In this document: in pieces, positions 5,520 to 7,199 of the stretch
How positions within the stretch are numbered: position 1 is the stretch's first letter
How the letters are laid out: the number at the start of each line of letters is the position of its first letter
From: an uncultured Prevotella sp.
GTDB lineage: Bacteria; Bacteroidota; Bacteroidia; Bacteroidales; Bacteroidaceae
Length of the DNA: 7,199 nt
Direction of reading: 5' to 3'
NCBI GenBank assembly: GCA_934230685.1
Contig: CAKQFF010000098.1
Span: 1 to 7,199 of the forward strand
Notes under the pieces: model-generated
Database searches by the model: none
What the model was told of the DNA's origin: nothing
What the model saw: the letters and a program-made list of their open reading frames with translations, nothing else
Translations under genes and position numbers: made by a program

Positions 5520-6368
5520 TTATTCTGCTGGTTTTGCCAATTCGTTGGGAGTAGGGCCTTGTGGCACAGACTGCGGAGCTTGATGCATATCGGGGCCTGG
5601 TTCTGGATGCATGTCAGGTGCAGTAGCAGGCTGCATATCCTGTGTTGGAGCAGACTGCATATTGTCAGGCTGCCTCATTCCGTTCATGATAGCCTGGTTT
5701 TCCTGTGCCTTCTGATAGTAATCCTTCACGTAGGCATCGTTCTTGAACTTCTCGGTGGCCTTGCTCATGATATCCTCTATCCACGGTGTCAGTTCGGGAT
5801 AAGGGTTGCCTATAGTCACCATAAAGAACACGCCTGGACCGAGCACGTTGTCGAAGTTCTCCGTAACGAATGATGTCACAAGCTTGTCTTCCTGTTCCGA
5901 CAGACGCTGTGCCTCAGCATTCAGACGCTGGTTCACCACGTTCATGTCCTGACCATTCATTATCGCACGGTCGTGAGTGTGTACGAGTTCTGCTTCCTGA
6001 TTCTTCAGTTGGTTGTACTTGTTGAAGAACTTGAACAGTTCGTCGTTGAGCGGAGTGCCACTGACAGTCTGCTGTGTATTGTCTATCTTTATAGTTATAT
6101 CGCCTTTCTCAAGCACAAGTGGCAGCACACTCTCGTCGTCCATAAATATGTTTGCCATGCAAACAGTATCGAATGAACCGTTGAACTGAAACTGTCCGTG
6201 AACCACGTCACAAGAATCCAATTTCTTGAAATCGTTGTTCTTCAGAATTTTCAGATACAGCATGCGCCCATCGAGCGTGGATACGTTCGACGAACCTTGG
6301 ATATTGTACTGGTTGGCACACGATGCGAACACCAGAATTGTAAGAAAAGCGTATAATATTTTATTCAT
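5520..6368 (-). CDS. DUF4369-type lipoprotein with Met/His/Pro-rich repeat tail
   Basis: The first 17 residues form a lipoprotein signal (Met-Asn-Lys, a hydrophobic core, then F-A-S-C with Cys17). Phe at -3 is less usual than Leu. Residues about 22-105 look like the beta-rich DUF4369 domain found in front of thioredoxin domains in Bacteroidetes TlpA-type proteins: G-R-M-L-Y-L-K, F-N-G-S-F, V-L-P-L-V-L-E-K-G-D. No thioredoxin domain or C-x-x-C follows. Instead there is a charged, mostly helical region (108-225) and a disordered tail with four octapeptide repeats of the D-M-(Q/H) type (234-266). Cys53 and Cys70 could form a disulfide. Asp67-Thr68-Val69 fits the Bacteroides O-glycosylation sequon. 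The protein probably sits in the envelope, exported through the inner membrane. Its function is unknown. It is first in the operon, behind a candidate promoter. Confidence 0.82.
   Translation of the reverse strand: MNKILYAFLTILVFASCANQYNIQGSSNVSTLDGRMLYLKILKNNDFKKLDSCDVVHGQFQFNGSFDTVCMANIFMDDESVLPLVLEKGDITIKIDNTQQTVSGTPLNDELFKFFNKYNQLKNQEAELVHTHDRAIMNGQDMNVVNQRLNAEAQRLSEQEDKLVTSFVTENFDNVLGPGVFFMVTIGNPYPELTPWIEDIMSKATEKFKNDAYVKDYYQKAQENQAIMNGMRQPDNMQSAPTQDMQPATAPDMHPEPGPDMHQAPQSVPQGPTPNELAKPAE
5571..5669 (-). repeat. 24-bp-period tandem repeat within the lipoprotein gene
   Basis: GCAT on the plus strand recurs at 5585, 5609, 5633 and 5657, exactly 24 bp apart. It marks four imperfect units. 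In translation order they are DNMQSAPT, QDMQPATA, PDMHPEPG and PDMHQAPQ; the first is preceded by Pro. The period equals eight codons, so changes in copy number would keep the frame. The units are diverged at the DNA level, so active slippage is unlikely now. Confidence 0.8.
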
Positions 6369-6398
6369 AAACTATTGTTACGTGTCTTTGTATGAAGG

Positions 6399-6406
6399 CA
6401 AAGGTA
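6399..6406 (-). promoter_or_regulatory. Candidate promoter -7 element for the lipoprotein-pyrC operon
   Basis: The minus strand reads TACCTTTG (6406-6399), a full match to the Bacteroidetes TAnnTTTG element, about 30 bp before the lipoprotein ATG. The expected TTTG 18-21 bp upstream is absent, so the match is weaker than the one at 1290-1319. Its place in a true intergenic gap at the head of an operon supports it. Confidence 0.45.
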
Positions 6407-6497
6407 ATATGTATTGTTGAATAATGGATGATTTTCCATGAGATTTAAAATATGATTATTCTTATTTAGGAATTTTTTCAACTCTCCATCATCCCCC

Positions 6498-6529
6498 AAT
6501 TAATAATTGATAATTAAAAATTAATAATT
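6498..6529. repeat. AT-only direct repeat in the intergenic gap
   Basis: The 11-mer AATTAATAATT occurs at 6498-6508 and again at 6519-6529, a 21-bp period, within an almost pure A/T tract that ends just past the small membrane protein gene. Similar A/T sequence lies between plsC and the phosphoesterase gene (2133-2171). No GC-rich hairpin is visible here, so I do not call a terminator. The rest of the 6369-6534 gap shows only the candidate promoter element. Confidence 0.6.
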
Positions 6530-6534
6530 AAAAA

Positions 6535-6945
6535 TCACTCTACCTCCTTCTTCAGCTCCGAACCAATGCGGTGCATAGTATACATCTCAAGTATGGCAGC
6601 CACAAGCAGCATGAGCACCCACTTGTTATATATAAGGTTGAGATAGGTCACTGTATCGCTGAACGAGTCGCGAAGGAACATGTAGGCACTGTCCACCATC
6701 AGGAGTCCCGACAAAACGAAGAAGATGTCGGCTGTGGTCATGATGCGCTTCAGGCGCTTGATGGTTGTACTGTTGCCTTCATACGTCTGGTTCACCTGCA
6801 TAGAGGCGAAAATCAGCGCACCCACAAGGTATACCCAGCAGACTACCTGCTGCGCCACAAGAAACGCATAGCAGCCTGCACCCACAACCATAAGCGCACC
6901 GCCAATGAGGAACAGCGTGCTTTGGAGTTTACTCAGTTGTTTCAT
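6535..6945 (-). CDS. Small four-helix integral membrane protein, function unknown
   Basis: I do not recognise a named family. The 136 residues show four hydrophobic stretches that should span the membrane, near 10-31, 34-50, 72-90 and 105-123. A basic cytoplasm-like loop (K-R-L-K-R, 63-67) lies between helices two and three, and the C-terminal tail is charged (S-E-L-K-K-E-V-E). The basic loop suggests both termini are cytoplasmic. No catalytic motif or cysteine pair stands out. The start codon lies inside the end of the divIC gene (17-bp overlap in another frame), so the two are very probably translationally coupled. That suggests, without proving it, a link to the cell envelope or division. 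An AT-rich gap follows, and no strong terminator was seen. Confidence 0.8.
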   Translation of the reverse strand: MKQLSKLQSTLFLIGGALMVVGAGCYAFLVAQQVVCWVYLVGALIFASMQVNQTYEGNSTTIKRLKRIMTTADIFFVLSGLLMVDSAYMFLRDSFSDTVTYLNLIYNKWVLMLLVAAILEMYTMHRIGSELKKEVE

Positions 6946-7199
6946 TATTGCTTGTTACTGGTTTTTCGTCGTCGCTGAGCACGTATATGTCCTCATCGTC
7001 AGCCTGCATGAAATATCGCTCACGGGCAATGCGCTCGTAGGCTTTGACACCACGCCTCAGCTCACGAAGCTTTTGCAGGTCGGCTGCATTCTGCTCGTTG
7101 TATTGGTTTATCTCATCCGTGAGGTCGCTTATCTGCATCTCCAACTGGACACGATGCATGAAGCTATTCTCATCGACAAACCCTACAAGGAGTATGCCC
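6929..7199 (-). CDS. divIC: DivIC/FtsB-type septum formation initiator protein (5' end outside window)
   Basis: DivIC/FtsB proteins are small bitopic components of the division complex; in model bacteria they work with FtsL and FtsQ/DivIB to activate septal wall synthesis. The reading frame continues upstream of the Met at 7159 to the window edge. There it encodes G-I-L-L-V-G-F-V-D-E-N-S-F, the end of the transmembrane helix plus the G-F-x-D-E-N-S-F block typical of Bacteroidetes members. The true start is therefore beyond 7199, and 89 codons plus one base are visible. A coiled coil of about 40 residues follows (L-E-M-Q-I-S-D-L-T-D-E-I onward), then A-R-E-R-Y-F-M and D-E-D-I-Y-V-L, the family's C-terminal signature. 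The gene overlaps the next one by 17 bp. Confidence in the family is high; the choice of symbol is conventional. Confidence 0.85.
   Translation of the reverse strand, partial: GILLVGFVDENSFMHRVQLEMQISDLTDEINQYNEQNAADLQKLRELRRGVKAYERIARERYFMQADDEDIYVLSDDEKPVTSNNETTE

Noticed and set aside
6424..6439. Short inverted repeat ATGGA-TGATTT-TCCAT near the expected -33 region of the lipoprotein promoter
   Set aside because: A 5-bp stem is too short to support an operator or terminator without conservation data.
6929..7159. Met at 7159 as the start of the division protein
   Set aside because: The frame stays open upstream to the window edge and encodes the conserved end of the transmembrane helix (G-F-V-D-E-N-S-F), so this Met is internal.

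Overview
This window is a compact, chromosomal, housekeeping-type stretch of a Bacteroidetes genome, most likely order Bacteroidales and perhaps Prevotellaceae. Three things point there. The upstream regions lack Shine-Dalgarno sequences and are A/T-rich. A promoter matches the Bacteroidetes TTTG / TAnnTTTG consensus. The proteins are of Bacteroidetes type: a DUF4369 lipoprotein, DivIC with the G-F-x-D-E-N-S-F segment, and an Mfd N-terminus with F-Y-H-D-L-T-Q. The genus is inferred, not demonstrated. All eight protein genes found lie on the minus strand, so the window reads right to left. No tRNA, rRNA, CRISPR array, insertion sequence or phage gene was seen, and no gap exceeds about 170 bp.

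Layout in transcription order. (1) 7199-6535: the C-terminal part of a DivIC/FtsB-type division protein, overlapping by 17 bp a small four-helix membrane protein of unknown function. (2) 6534-6369: an AT-rich gap with an 11-bp direct repeat and a candidate promoter. (3) 6368-1374: a probable five-gene operon of DUF4369 lipoprotein, dihydroorotase (pyrC), a free-standing methionine synthase reactivation domain, a membrane-anchored metallophosphoesterase and a PlsC-type acyltransferase. The gaps are 17, 8, 20 and 39 bp. (4) 1373-1255: a hairpin followed by a T-rich tract just after plsC, then the best promoter in the window. (5) 1254-1: a dolichyl-phosphate-mannose-synthase-like GT2 enzyme and, 8 bp on, the first 165 codons of mfd, which leaves the window.

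The middle operon mixes pyrimidine synthesis, B12/methionine metabolism and membrane-lipid functions, so it looks like a growth-related housekeeping cluster rather than one pathway. The points most worth a second look are the methionine synthase activation domain as a separate gene, an intrinsic-terminator-like hairpin inside mfd codons 11-20, and an exact 24-bp-period tandem repeat encoding a Met/His/Pro-rich octapeptide tail on the lipoprotein. No clearly new multi-gene system was found.
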